Shown: one piece after another, positions 1 through 7,443 of the stretch | How positions within the stretch are numbered: the stretch's first letter is position 1 | Layout: each line of letters opens with the position of its first letter | From: Citrobacter koseri ATCC BAA-895 | Lineage (GTDB): Bacteria > Pseudomonadota > Gammaproteobacteria > Enterobacterales > Enterobacteriaceae | Reading direction: 5' to 3' | Assembly (NCBI RefSeq): GCF_000018045.1 | Contig: NC_009792.1 | Span: forward strand, 2,356,001 to 2,420,000 | Length of the DNA stretch: 64,000 nt | Notes under the pieces: model-generated | What the model was told of the DNA's origin: nothing | Databases searched by the model: none | What the model saw: the letters and a program-made list of their open reading frames with translations, nothing else | Position numbers and translations under genes: made by a program

Positions 1-467
1 TGAGCCGCTTTGATTTTACGCAGCAGGTCAGATGCGTCACGGCCGATACCTTCAGCGGTAACTTCGATAGCCTGGATGATACCCTGCGGGTCAACAACAA
101 AAGTCGCACGGTCAGCCAGACCTTCGTCTTCACGCATGTTGTCGAAGTTACGGGTCAGGGCGCCAGTCGGGTCACCGATCATCGCATATTTGATTTTTGC
201 GATGGTTTCAGAGCTGCTGTGCCATGCTTTGTGAGTAAAGTGGGTGTCGGTAGAAACAGAGTAAACGTCTACGCCCAGTTTCTGCAATTCATCGTAATGA
301 TCTGCTACGTCGCCCAGTTCGGTCGGGCATACGAAAGTGAAGTCAGCCGGGTAGAAGAAGAAGACGCTCCAGCGGCCTTCGGTATCTTTCTCGGTTACTT
401 CGATGAATTCACCGTTTTTGAACGCCTGGTTTTTGAAAGGTTTAATTTTGGTATTAATCAAGGACAT
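1..467 (-). CDS. ahpC: Alkyl hydroperoxide reductase subunit C (peroxiredoxin), partial
   Basis: This is the first 155 residues of the 2-Cys peroxiredoxin that reduces hydrogen peroxide and organic hydroperoxides in the cytoplasm, normally with AhpF as its reductase. The gene runs off the left edge of the window; the family protein is about 187 residues. The peptide starts MSLINTKIKPF, and the peroxidatic cysteine lies in the motif FVCPTE (about residue 47). The resolving cysteine near residue 166 is outside the window. The ATG at 467 is preceded by GGAGG. The gene diverges from dsbG, as in E. coli, where the intergenic region is controlled by OxyR (known from the family; no OxyR site was resolved here). 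Confidence 0.97.
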   Translation of the reverse strand, partial: MSLINTKIKPFKNQAFKNGEFIEVTEKDTEGRWSVFFFYPADFTFVCPTELGDVADHYDELQKLGVDVYSVSTDTHFTHKAWHSSSETIAKIKYAMIGDPTGALTRNFDNMREDEGLADRATFVVDPQGIIQAIEVTAEGIGRDASDLLRKIKAA

Positions 468-537
468 CTATACTTCCTCCGTGTTTTCGTTGAGATGTAA
501 AGTAACCAACTTTCCGTGATTGGGCTAATGCGTTTGC

Positions 538-567
538 ATTATCAAATCAATCAGCGATACCTAACAA
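538..567 (-). promoter_or_regulatory. Predicted sigma70 promoter of ahpC
   Basis: Read on the minus strand, a -35 TTGTTA (562-567) and a -10 GATAAT (538-543) are separated by 18 bases. This would start the ahpC transcript near 530 and give a leader of about 60 bases. The boxes were found by eye and no start site is known from this window. Confidence 0.45.
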
Positions 568-601
568 CTCACACAAGACAACGTTGTGAACGTTTAGCGA
601 C

Positions 602-633
602 AAAAAGTAAAAAGGCCCCCTTTACAGGCGGCC
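602..633 (-). terminator. Intrinsic-terminator-like hairpin upstream of ahpC
   Basis: On the minus strand a GC-rich stem (GGCCGCC at 627-633 against GGGGGCC at 614-620, one mismatch) is followed by a U-rich tract corresponding to the A run at 602-613. It lies upstream of the predicted ahpC promoter, so it would end a separate minus-strand transcript rather than ahpC itself. Confidence 0.5.
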
Positions 634-700
634 CCATTACCTGAACTACCCGTAGGTAACTTCAGCGCCAGTGAAACTGGCTATGTGTTGCGCTCTACAT
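602..700 (-). ncRNA. Candidate small RNA between dsbG and ahpC
   Basis: Reading the minus strand from about 700 down to 602 gives three consecutive stem-loops: GCCAGT/ACTGGC (667-681), TTACCT/AGGTAA (637-659) and the terminator-like hairpin (614-633). This is the layout of a short regulatory RNA with its own terminator. I do not recognise it as a known family and found no convincing -35/-10 pair upstream. The dsbG-ahpC gap (468-841) is otherwise without genes; alternatively these hairpins could be part of a control region on either strand. Confidence 0.3.
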
Positions 701-841
701 TACCTTAACAAAGGCTGTAACAGCGAAAGGATTACATCACCCTACCAAAGAAAGGGCAATCTTCCGATGGCAGACCTTACCTATGACTGTGATAGGTTTT
801 GCCGTCAATGTTCCTTTTGCACTGATTTTTAAGGAAATATA

Positions 842-1588
842 ATGATAAAACGAACATTGCTGCTGACGCTGTTCCCGCTCATCGCCTTTGCTGAAGAACT
901 GCCTGCCCCGGTTAAAGCGATAGAAAAACAGGGAATTACGATCCTGAAGTCTTTTGACGCCCCCGGCGGAATGAAAGGCTATCTGGGCAAATACCAGGAT
1001 ATGGGCGTGACCATCTACCTCACGCCTGACGGGAAACACGCGATTTCCGGCTACATGTACGACGAAAAAGGCGCAAACCTCAGTAATGCGCTGATAGAAA
1101 AAGAGATCTACGCCCCGGTCGGCAGAGAAATGTGGCAGCGGATGGAAAAAGCGTCGTGGATTCTGGACGGCAAAAAAGAGGCGCCGGTGATTCTTTATGT
1201 CTTTGCGGACCCTTTCTGCCCTTACTGCAAACAGTTCTGGCAGCAGGCGCGCCCCTGGGTCGAATCCGGCAAAGTACAATTGCGGACGCTACTGGTGGGC
1301 GTGATCAAACCCGAAAGCCCGGCAACGGCTGCCGCTATCTTATCCACCCGCGATCCGGCAAAAACCTGGCATGACTATGAAGCGTCAGGCGGTAAACTCA
1401 ATCTGGCGATCCCTTCACCGCTGCCAGAAGATAAGATGAAAATGCTGAATATTCATCAGAAACTCATGGACGATCTGGGGGCGAATGCAACGCCAGCCAT
1501 TTACTATATGAATAAAGAAAATATGTTACAGCAGGTCGTCGGGTTACCGGAAAAAGCGCAGCTGGACATTATGATGGGTGAACATTAA
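842..1588 (+). CDS. dsbG: Thiol:disulfide interchange protein DsbG
   Basis: Periplasmic thioredoxin-fold protein, 248 residues, the same length as E. coli DsbG. It acts as a reductase protecting single cysteines from sulfenylation and has isomerase-type chaperone activity. The N-terminus MIKRTLLLTLFPLIAFA is a signal peptide, cleaved before EELPAP. An N-terminal dimerisation domain covers roughly residues 20-85, and the thioredoxin-like domain carries the active-site motif CPYC at residues 126-129. The ATG at 842 follows AAGGAAATAT. It diverges from ahpC, as in E. coli, linking it to peroxide defence. A run of nine G residues follows the stop at 1601-1609. Confidence 0.96.
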   Translation: MIKRTLLLTLFPLIAFAEELPAPVKAIEKQGITILKSFDAPGGMKGYLGKYQDMGVTIYLTPDGKHAISGYMYDEKGANLSNALIEKEIYAPVGREMWQRMEKASWILDGKKEAPVILYVFADPFCPYCKQFWQQARPWVESGKVQLRTLLVGVIKPESPATAAAILSTRDPAKTWHDYEASGGKLNLAIPSPLPEDKMKMLNIHQKLMDDLGANATPAIYYMNKENMLQQVVGLPEKAQLDIMMGEH

Positions 1589-1802
1589 ACCTAAATTAAA
1601 GGGGGGGGGATTGTCATTGTTTTTCTGTCAATCTCCTTTTCCATTATAAATCGCTCGCAAAGATATTCTGAGCTATGCTATTTTAGTATTATTGAAAGAG
1701 AATTTAAGCTTAGCAAACATCACTATTGTAAAGCATTGGATGTGTTGCATAACTATAGCAAATATAGTTATGACAATAGTCACAAAACAGGAAGAAAAAA
1801 AC

Positions 1803-2705
1803 ATGGCTAATCTCTACGATCTCAAAAAATTCGATCTTAACTTACTGATTATTTTTGAGTGTATCTACCAGAATTTAAGCATTAGTAAAGCGGCGGAAAC
1901 GCTGTACATCACCCCGTCTGCCGTGAGTCAATCTCTGCAACGATTACGAACTCAATTCAACGATCCTTTATTTATTCGTTCAGGAAAAGGCATCACGCCA
2001 ACCGTCACCGGTATAAATCTGCATCATCATCTTGAGGAAAACCTCAATAGTCTGGAACAAACAATTAATATTATGCATAGTTCCAGCCTTAAGAAAAAAT
2101 TTATCATTTACAGCCCTCAGCTACTTACTGCAATGAACGTAATAAAGCTGATTAATTTTATTATGGAAGATTCTTCCGTTGAAATTGAGCATCATGATAT
2201 CCTGATGTCTGCGGAATCAGCAGAAGACCTGCTGGCATACCGCAAGGCGGACATGGTGATCACCACCACGCCGCTGAACAACCATTCGGTTGTCTGTACG
2301 CCTTTTAAAACAATCAAAAGCGTACTGGTGTGTCGTGCCGATCACCCCAGAATCAGTGACGCCAGTACATTAGCGCAAGTACTCGAAGAACCGTTTACCT
2401 CATACCAGGGAGAGGAGCCAGGCGTTAAAGAATACCAGTCGCTGGTCAACTCCCTTCTTGCCAGCCGGAAAATTGGGTTTCGCAGTGACTCGATGGTTGC
2501 AATCATTAATACTATTGCTGAAACCAACATAATTGGCATCGTTCCTGAAGTCATATATGACTTCTTTCACTCCACCCTTAAACTGCAACGGGTTAATATT
2601 GATCAGGATTTACCTTCAGTTCAGTTATACCTGGTATATAATCGAACGTCACTGAATAACAAAGGTTTTACGAGTATCATTAACAAAATGACGGAAAATA
2701 GCTGA
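1803..2705 (+). CDS. ybdO: LysR-family transcriptional regulator YbdO
   Basis: A 300-residue LysR-type regulator, equal in length to E. coli YbdO. The N-terminal winged helix-turn-helix spans about residues 8-65, with the typical segment SKAAETLYITPSAVSQSLQR. It is followed by a linker helix and a periplasmic-binding-protein-like effector domain (about 90-300). The start was set at the ATG at 1803, which has CAGGAAG upstream and begins MANLYDLKKFDL; an in-frame TTG at 1692 would add 37 residues without family support. It lies between dsbG and ybdN as in E. coli. Its effector is not evident from sequence. Confidence 0.9.
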   Translation: MANLYDLKKFDLNLLIIFECIYQNLSISKAAETLYITPSAVSQSLQRLRTQFNDPLFIRSGKGITPTVTGINLHHHLEENLNSLEQTINIMHSSSLKKKFIIYSPQLLTAMNVIKLINFIMEDSSVEIEHHDILMSAESAEDLLAYRKADMVITTTPLNNHSVVCTPFKTIKSVLVCRADHPRISDASTLAQVLEEPFTSYQGEEPGVKEYQSLVNSLLASRKIGFRSDSMVAIINTIAETNIIGIVPEVIYDFFHSTLKLQRVNIDQDLPSVQLYLVYNRTSLNNKGFTSIINKMTENS

Positions 2706-2887
2706 AACGAAAACATATGGGGCCATCGCCGACACAAGCATTCAAAATTAAAATAATTAATATAAAATTAATTTAAGTTTTGGATGCTTTTTTAAACCTT
2801 GCACATTCTGTTGATTATATCATATAATATATAATTATTTTTCTGTATTCTACACATAGCCATTTTCCGTTCAGGTATGAACTCATT

Positions 2888-4123
2888 ATGTCTGTTTATA
2901 AAATCCCACTTGACCAAAATGTTTTGGAAGCTGCGGAAGAGCGCATTACATGGACACTCACCACCTTACCGCGTATTTGCGTGTCATTTTCCGGGGGGAA
3001 AGACTCAGGGTTGATGCTGCACCTTACCGCCGGAATCGCGCGTAAGTTAAAGAAGAAGATCTGCGTATTATTTATTGACTGGGAAGTGCAATTCTCCTGC
3101 ACAATTGACTATGTTCAGTCATTACGCGAACAATATTCCGATGTCATTGAACATTTTTACTGGGTTGCTCTGCCGCTCACCACACAAAATTCGCTGTCGC
3201 AATACCAACCCGAATGGCAATGCTGGGACCCGAATGCCGAATGGGTGCGTCAACCGCCTGCCGACGCCATTACCGATCCGGCTTACTTTCCTTTTTATCA
3301 GCCAGGCATGACCTTCGAACAATTTGTTCGCGACTTTGCCGAGTGGTTTTCAGAAAAGCGTCCTGCGGCGATGCTGATCGGCATCCGCGCTGACGAATCT
3401 TACAATCGGTTTGTCGCTATCGCCTCCCTGAGCAAACAGCGTTTTGCGGACGACAAACCCTGGACGACCGCCGCTCAGGGCGGGCACACCTGGTATATTT
3501 ACCCGATGTATGACTGGAAAACGGCAGACATCTGGACATGGTTCGCAAAAACGAAGCAGCCTTGCAACCCGCTTTATAACCTGATGTACCAGGCCAACGT
3601 GCCGCTCCGGTATATGCGCATCTGCGAACCTTTCGGCCCGGAGCAACGTCAGGGATTGTGGCTCTATCATGTCATTGAACCCGAACGCTGGGCAGCAATG
3701 TGCGCCAGGGTAAGCGGCGTGCGCAGCGGAGGGATATATGCAGGCCAGGATAACCATTTTTACGGCCATCGAAAAATACTGAAACCCGAGCACCATAGCT
3801 GGCAAAGCTACGCCATGCTGCTGTTGGACAGCATGCCGGAACAGAGCGCCGAGCATTACCGCAACAAAATCGCGGTCTACCTGCAATGGTATAAAAAGAA
3901 AGGAATGGAGAACATTCCACAAACGCAGGAAGGCGATATCGGCTCCAAAGATATCCCCTCATGGCGACGTATCTGCAAGGTGCTATTGAACAATGATTAC
4001 TGGTGTCGGGCGCTCTCATTCAGCCCGACAAAGCCTAAACACTACCAGCGCTACAATGAACGCATGAAAGCAAAGCGCAAAGAATGGGGGATTTTATGCA
4101 ACAGCGACTCACCCAACAAATAA
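2888..4123 (+). CDS. ybdN: PAPS-reductase-like PP-loop protein YbdN (IbrA family)
   Basis: A 411-residue protein of the phosphoadenosine-phosphosulfate-reductase/PP-loop ATPase superfamily. The PP-loop SFSGGKDSG lies at about residues 33-41, followed by an alpha/beta nucleotide-binding core. The C-terminal half is basic and aromatic-rich. The family includes IbrA, an immunoglobulin-binding regulator found in some E. coli prophages. The catalytic pair of true sulfate-assimilation PAPS reductases is not evident, so an assimilatory role is unlikely. The gene overlaps ybdM by 40 bases, showing translational coupling; the two products probably work together. The upstream 180 bases are AT-rich and probably hold the promoter. 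The reaction is unknown. Confidence 0.85.
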   Translation: MSVYKIPLDQNVLEAAEERITWTLTTLPRICVSFSGGKDSGLMLHLTAGIARKLKKKICVLFIDWEVQFSCTIDYVQSLREQYSDVIEHFYWVALPLTTQNSLSQYQPEWQCWDPNAEWVRQPPADAITDPAYFPFYQPGMTFEQFVRDFAEWFSEKRPAAMLIGIRADESYNRFVAIASLSKQRFADDKPWTTAAQGGHTWYIYPMYDWKTADIWTWFAKTKQPCNPLYNLMYQANVPLRYMRICEPFGPEQRQGLWLYHVIEPERWAAMCARVSGVRSGGIYAGQDNHFYGHRKILKPEHHSWQSYAMLLLDSMPEQSAEHYRNKIAVYLQWYKKKGMENIPQTQEGDIGSKDIPSWRRICKVLLNNDYWCRALSFSPTKPKHYQRYNERMKAKRKEWGILCNSDSPNK

Positions 4124-4713
4124 CCGACTTTCTCTCCACGCTGAACGAAGAAGAGAGAATTGCGGCAATCAACGAATTCAGGATGGCGATCCACCGCGTC
4201 AGCCCCTTTCGTGATCAGCCGGTAGACTGCGTGCAATGGGTAAAAAACGAACAAATCGAACCTAATGATTACAACCCAAACAATGTGGCGCCCCCGGAGA
4301 AAAGGCTCCTGCTAAAGTCTATTGAGGTAGATGGCTTCACGCAGCCTATTGTCGTTGCAGAAACGGCGGCAGAAAAATATGAAATCGTGGATGGCTTTCA
4401 CCGTCACGAACTCGGTAAAGGGAAATCCACATTACGCTCAAAGTTAAAAGGCTATCTTCCCGTCACCTGTCTGGAACGCAATCGCCATGAACGAATTGCG
4501 GCGACCATTCGTCACAACCGCGCCCGTGGTCGTCATCAGATTCACGCGATGTCGGAAATTGTGCGAGAACTCTCCCTGTTGGGCTGGGACGAGACGCGAA
4601 TCGGAAAAGAGCTGGGCATGGATAAAGATGAAGTCCTGCGTCTGAAACAAATCAACGGCCTACAGGAACTCTTTGCCGACCGTCGATTCTCCAAAGCCTG
4701 GACCGTAAAGTAA
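4084..4713 (+). CDS. ybdM: ParB-like domain protein YbdM (IbrB family)
   Basis: A 209-residue protein, the length reported for E. coli YbdM. Residues about 55-120 form a ParB/sulfiredoxin-like fold with the signature VDGFHRHELGK; a helix-turn-helix-like region follows (about 155-200, with GKELGMDKDEVLRLKQ). Homologues include IbrB, the partner of IbrA. The ATG at 4084 gives the family length; a second ATG at 4096 (MQQRLTQQ) is possible. The gene begins inside the end of ybdN. Its stop is directly adjacent to the stop of convergent ybdL, with no spacer. No chromosome-partition role is implied: there is no ParA gene or parS context. Confidence 0.82.
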   Translation: MGDFMQQRLTQQITDFLSTLNEEERIAAINEFRMAIHRVSPFRDQPVDCVQWVKNEQIEPNDYNPNNVAPPEKRLLLKSIEVDGFTQPIVVAETAAEKYEIVDGFHRHELGKGKSTLRSKLKGYLPVTCLERNRHERIAATIRHNRARGRHQIHAMSEIVRELSLLGWDETRIGKELGMDKDEVLRLKQINGLQELFADRRFSKAWTVK

Positions 4714-5874
4714 TTACAATTTACACAAGCGTTCTGCGGCCGCCAGCAGCGTGGATTCCTGCTTGGCAAAACATAAACGGATGAGTTTATGTGGGAAAGG
4801 ATCGGCGCAAAATACCGACAGCGGAATCGCCGCAACGCCGATTTCCCGGGTCAGCCACTGGCAGAAATCCACGTCATTGAGGTCTGATACCGCGCTGTAA
4901 TCCACCAGCAGAAAATAGGTGCCTTCGCAGGGCAGGATTTCCAGACGACTGTCACGCAGAGCATTAACCAGAACGTCACGCTTCTTCCGGTAAAATGCGG
5001 GTAAATCGCGATAATGTTCCGGTTCAGCACGCAGCATATCGGCCAGCGCCAGTTGCGCCGGTGTGTTGACGCAGAACGTCAGATACTGATGCACTTTACG
5101 CAATTCCGCGCTGATCGCCGCTGGCGCTACGCAGTACCCCACCTTCCAGCCAGTCATATGAAAGGTTTTACCGAATGACGAGACCGCGACAGCACGCTCA
5201 CGTAGCTGCGGATGCGCCAGTACGCTGGCATGGCCTTCTGGCGCAAAGCAGATATGCTCATACACTTCATCGCTTAATACATAGATTTCGCGATCGCCAA
5301 TCGCCTGCCACAGCGCTTCAAAGTCGGCTTTGCGCCAGACGGTCGCGCTCGGGTTATGCGGCGTATTGAGGATCACCAGCCGGGTACGTTCGCTCAGTAA
5401 CGCAGCAAATGCCTGCCAGTCAACGCGAAACTGCGGCGGCTGAAGCGCCAGACGTTTCAGCACGCCGCCAGACAGTTCAACGGCTGGCGCGTAGCTGTCA
5501 TAGCTGGGATCGAAGCAGATCACCTCATCTCCCGCACGAACCAACGCGGTGATGGCGGCATACAACGCTTCCGTTGCCCCCGCCGTTACCGTCACCTCGC
5601 TCCCGGCATCAGCCTTATAGCCGTATAACGCCGCCGTTTTTTCCGCAATGGCTTCGCGTAATGCAGGCACGCCGGTCATCGGCGCATATTGATTCGCCCC
5701 TTGTGCAACATGCCAGGCCAGACGTTCCTGTAGATAGCGCGGGCCATCGAAGTCAGGAAATCCCTGCGACAGGTTAATCGCCTGATGCTCCTGCGCCAGG
5801 GCGCTCATTTGTGTAAAGATTGTGGTGCCTAAATTAGGCAGTTTGCTTTGCGGAATCAGTGGGTTATTACTCAT
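4714..5874 (-). CDS. ybdL: Methionine aminotransferase YbdL
   Basis: PLP-dependent fold-type I aminotransferase, 386 residues, near identical in layout to E. coli YbdL, which prefers methionine (also histidine and phenylalanine) as amino donor. The PLP-binding lysine lies in SSFGKTFHMTGWK, and the motif NTPHNPSATVW marks the cofactor pocket. The ATG at 5874 (MSNNPLIPQ) matches the family start; other in-frame starts up to 39 bases upstream exist. Tandem MetJ boxes just upstream of its -35 element suggest methionine repression. It is divergent from ybdH and convergent with ybdM. Confidence 0.95.
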   Translation of the reverse strand: MSNNPLIPQSKLPNLGTTIFTQMSALAQEHQAINLSQGFPDFDGPRYLQERLAWHVAQGANQYAPMTGVPALREAIAEKTAALYGYKADAGSEVTVTAGATEALYAAITALVRAGDEVICFDPSYDSYAPAVELSGGVLKRLALQPPQFRVDWQAFAALLSERTRLVILNTPHNPSATVWRKADFEALWQAIGDREIYVLSDEVYEHICFAPEGHASVLAHPQLRERAVAVSSFGKTFHMTGWKVGYCVAPAAISAELRKVHQYLTFCVNTPAQLALADMLRAEPEHYRDLPAFYRKKRDVLVNALRDSRLEILPCEGTYFLLVDYSAVSDLNDVDFCQWLTREIGVAAIPLSVFCADPFPHKLIRLCFAKQESTLLAAAERLCKL

Positions 5875-5911
5875 AGTTATCATACCCGAGGGTGATGTCG
5901 ATGTTGAAACC

Positions 5912-5939
5912 ACTATAACACGATGTTAGCATTTGGCAA
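5912..5939 (-). promoter_or_regulatory. Predicted ybdL promoter
   Basis: On the minus strand TTGCCA (5934-5939) and TATAGT (5912-5917) are separated by 16 bases, a good sigma70 match. The MetJ boxes start 3 bases beyond the -35 element, so a bound repressor would touch this promoter. Confidence 0.6.
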
Positions 5940-5942
5940 TCA

Positions 5943-5958
5943 AGACGCTTAGACGTCT
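5943..5958. promoter_or_regulatory. Tandem MetJ (met) boxes between ybdL and ybdH
   Basis: Two adjacent 8-base boxes: AGACGCTT (5943-5950, 6 of 8 to the consensus AGACGTCT) and AGACGTCT (5951-5958, perfect). MetJ binds arrays of at least two such boxes. The pair lies beside the ybdL -35 element and within the spacer of a possible ybdH promoter (TTGGCA 5933-5938, TCTAAA 5956-5961), so both genes could be repressed by MetJ with S-adenosylmethionine. Confidence 0.75.
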
Positions 5959-6004
5959 AAATAAAAACAACTCCCGGACAGCGCAGCCACAAGGACAACA
6001 CACC

Positions 6005-7093
6005 ATGAGTAACACTGACATCCGCGTCGTTACCGGCCCGGCTAACTACTTTTCCCATACCGGCAGCCTCTCCCGACTGAAGGATTTTTTCAGCGCCGGG
6101 CAACTCTCCGCCGCAGTATGGGTGTATGGCGAACGTGCGATTGCCGCCGCCCGCCCTTACCTGCCGGATACGTTTGATCTTCCGGGAGCCAGACACCTGC
6201 CGTTTACCGGCCATTGCAGCGAAAGCGATGTGAAACAACTGGCCGCGAAAGCAGGCGACGACCGCCGCGTAGTGATCGGTATCGGCGGCGGTACGCTGCT
6301 TGATACCGCCAAAGCCCTTGCCCGTCGGCTACAACTCCCCTTCGTGGCGATCCCGACTATCGCGGCCACCTGCGCGGCCTGGACACCGCTGTCGGTCTGG
6401 TACAACGATGCTGGTCAGGCGCTGCACTTTGAAATTTTTGACGACGCCAATTATCTGGTGCTGGTAGAGCCGGAAATCATTCTCCGCGCGCCAGAGGCCT
6501 ATCTGCTGGCCGGCATCGGCGACACGCTGGCAAAATGGTACGAAGCCGTTGTGTTAGCGCCACAGCCAGAAACCTTACCGCTTACCGTGCGTCTGGGCAT
6601 TAACGGCGCGCTGGCGATCCGTGATGTGCTACTGGAGAGCAGCGAACAGGCGCTGGCGGACAAAGAGCGTGGAGAACTCACCCAGGCATTTCGCGATGTG
6701 GTGGATGCGATTATTGCCGGGGGCGGCATGGTCGGCGGTCTTGGCGAGCGTTATACCCGTGTGGCGGCGGCACACGCCGTCCATAATGGGCTCACCGTAT
6801 TGCCGCAAACCGAGAAGTTTCTGCACGGCACCAAAGTGGCTTATGGCATTCTGGTGCAAAGCGCATTGCTGGGTCAGGATGAGGTACTGGCGCAGCTTAT
6901 CGCTGCTTATCAGCGCTTTAGTCTGCCCACCACACTGGCGGCGCTGGATGTCGATATCCAGAACCAGGCGGAGATTGATAACGTGATTGCCCACACCCTG
7001 CGCCCGGTTGAATCCATCCACTTTCTGCCGGTGACGTTAACGCCAGCCACATTACGCGCCGCGTTTGAAAAGGTAGAGTCGTTTACGGTTTAG
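6005..7093 (+). CDS. ybdH: Hydroxycarboxylate dehydrogenase YbdH (HcxA)
   Basis: Iron-containing alcohol dehydrogenase/glycerol dehydrogenase-like fold, 362 residues as in E. coli YbdH/HcxA, which reduces 2-oxo acids with NADPH. The glycine-rich nucleotide motif VIGIGGGTLLDTAKAL lies in the N-terminal half, and histidine-containing metal-site motifs (AAAHAVHNGL, EKFLHGTKVAYG) in the C-terminal half. The ATG at 6005 follows AAGGACAACACACC and gives MSNTDIRVV; a longer in-frame reading from 5933 lacks family support. It is divergent from ybdL and shares the MetJ control region. The gene is followed by a REP pair. Confidence 0.94.
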   Translation: MSNTDIRVVTGPANYFSHTGSLSRLKDFFSAGQLSAAVWVYGERAIAAARPYLPDTFDLPGARHLPFTGHCSESDVKQLAAKAGDDRRVVIGIGGGTLLDTAKALARRLQLPFVAIPTIAATCAAWTPLSVWYNDAGQALHFEIFDDANYLVLVEPEIILRAPEAYLLAGIGDTLAKWYEAVVLAPQPETLPLTVRLGINGALAIRDVLLESSEQALADKERGELTQAFRDVVDAIIAGGGMVGGLGERYTRVAAAHAVHNGLTVLPQTEKFLHGTKVAYGILVQSALLGQDEVLAQLIAAYQRFSLPTTLAALDVDIQNQAEIDNVIAHTLRPVESIHFLPVTLTPATLRAAFEKVESFTV

Positions 7094-7102
7094 CGGCGGC
7101 TT

Positions 7103-7174
7103 GCCGGATGGCGGCTGCGCCTTATCCGGCCTGTAAAATACCCCGTAGGCCCGGTAAGCGTAGCGCCACCGGGC
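7103..7174. repeat. REP pair (BIME)
   Basis: Two inverted REP units: a GCCGGATGGCGG...TTATCCGGC unit (7103-7131) and a GGCCCGGTAAGCG...CCACCGGGC unit (7148-7174). They lie between convergent ybdH and ybdD, where such elements act as mRNA stabilisers or gyrase/IHF sites. Confidence 0.9.
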
Positions 7175-7185
7175 AACACAAAACA

Positions 7186-7383
7186 TCAGCAGCAACGTGC
7201 GCCGCCTTTCCCGCCATAACGCGCATCCTGCCGCTCACGAAAAAATTCTTCGTAAGTCATTGGCGTCTGATCCGGGTGCGTCACGCGCATATGCTCAACG
7301 TAGTTGTCATAGTCCGGCACGCCAATCATCAGTTTTGCCGCCTGACCCAGATATTTCCCGGCCTTAGAAAGCGTATCAAACAT
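7186..7383 (-). CDS. ybdD: YbdD/YjiX family small protein
   Basis: A 65-residue protein of the YbdD/YjiX family, ending in GGKGGARCC with a C-terminal cysteine pair. The start MFDTLSKAGKYLG at 7383 follows AGGTGG and gives the E. coli length. It is encoded directly downstream of cstA, as yjiX follows btsT, suggesting a shared role in transport of pyruvate or peptides. The molecular function is unknown. Confidence 0.92.
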   Translation of the reverse strand: MFDTLSKAGKYLGQAAKLMIGVPDYDNYVEHMRVTHPDQTPMTYEEFFRERQDARYGGKGGARCC

Positions 7384-7405
7384 CGTTACCACCTGTGACG
7401 CAAAT

Positions 7406-7429
7406 GCCCTCTCCCGTTAAGAAGAGGGC
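7406..7429 (-). other. Stem-loop between cstA and ybdD
   Basis: GCCCTCT (7406-7412) and AGAGGGC (7423-7429) form a perfect 7-bp stem with a 10-base loop in the 60-base gap. There is no U tract, so it probably modulates mRNA stability or relative expression rather than ending transcription. Confidence 0.5.
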
Positions 7430-7443
7430 CGCTTATTTAAAAA

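Noticed and set aside
637..659. Guanidine-type riboswitch suggested by an ACGG in a hairpin
   Set aside because: The second ACGR loop needed for the mini-ykkC motif is missing, and no guanidine-related gene follows.
1692..1802. N-terminal extension of YbdO from a TTG codon
   Set aside because: The added 37 residues match no LysR regulator, and a good ribosome site precedes the ATG at 1803.
2888..4713. Assimilatory sulfate reduction genes or a plasmid partition module
   Set aside because: There are no cys gene neighbours and the PAPS reductase catalytic motif is not evident; no ParA or parS context accompanies the ParB-like protein.
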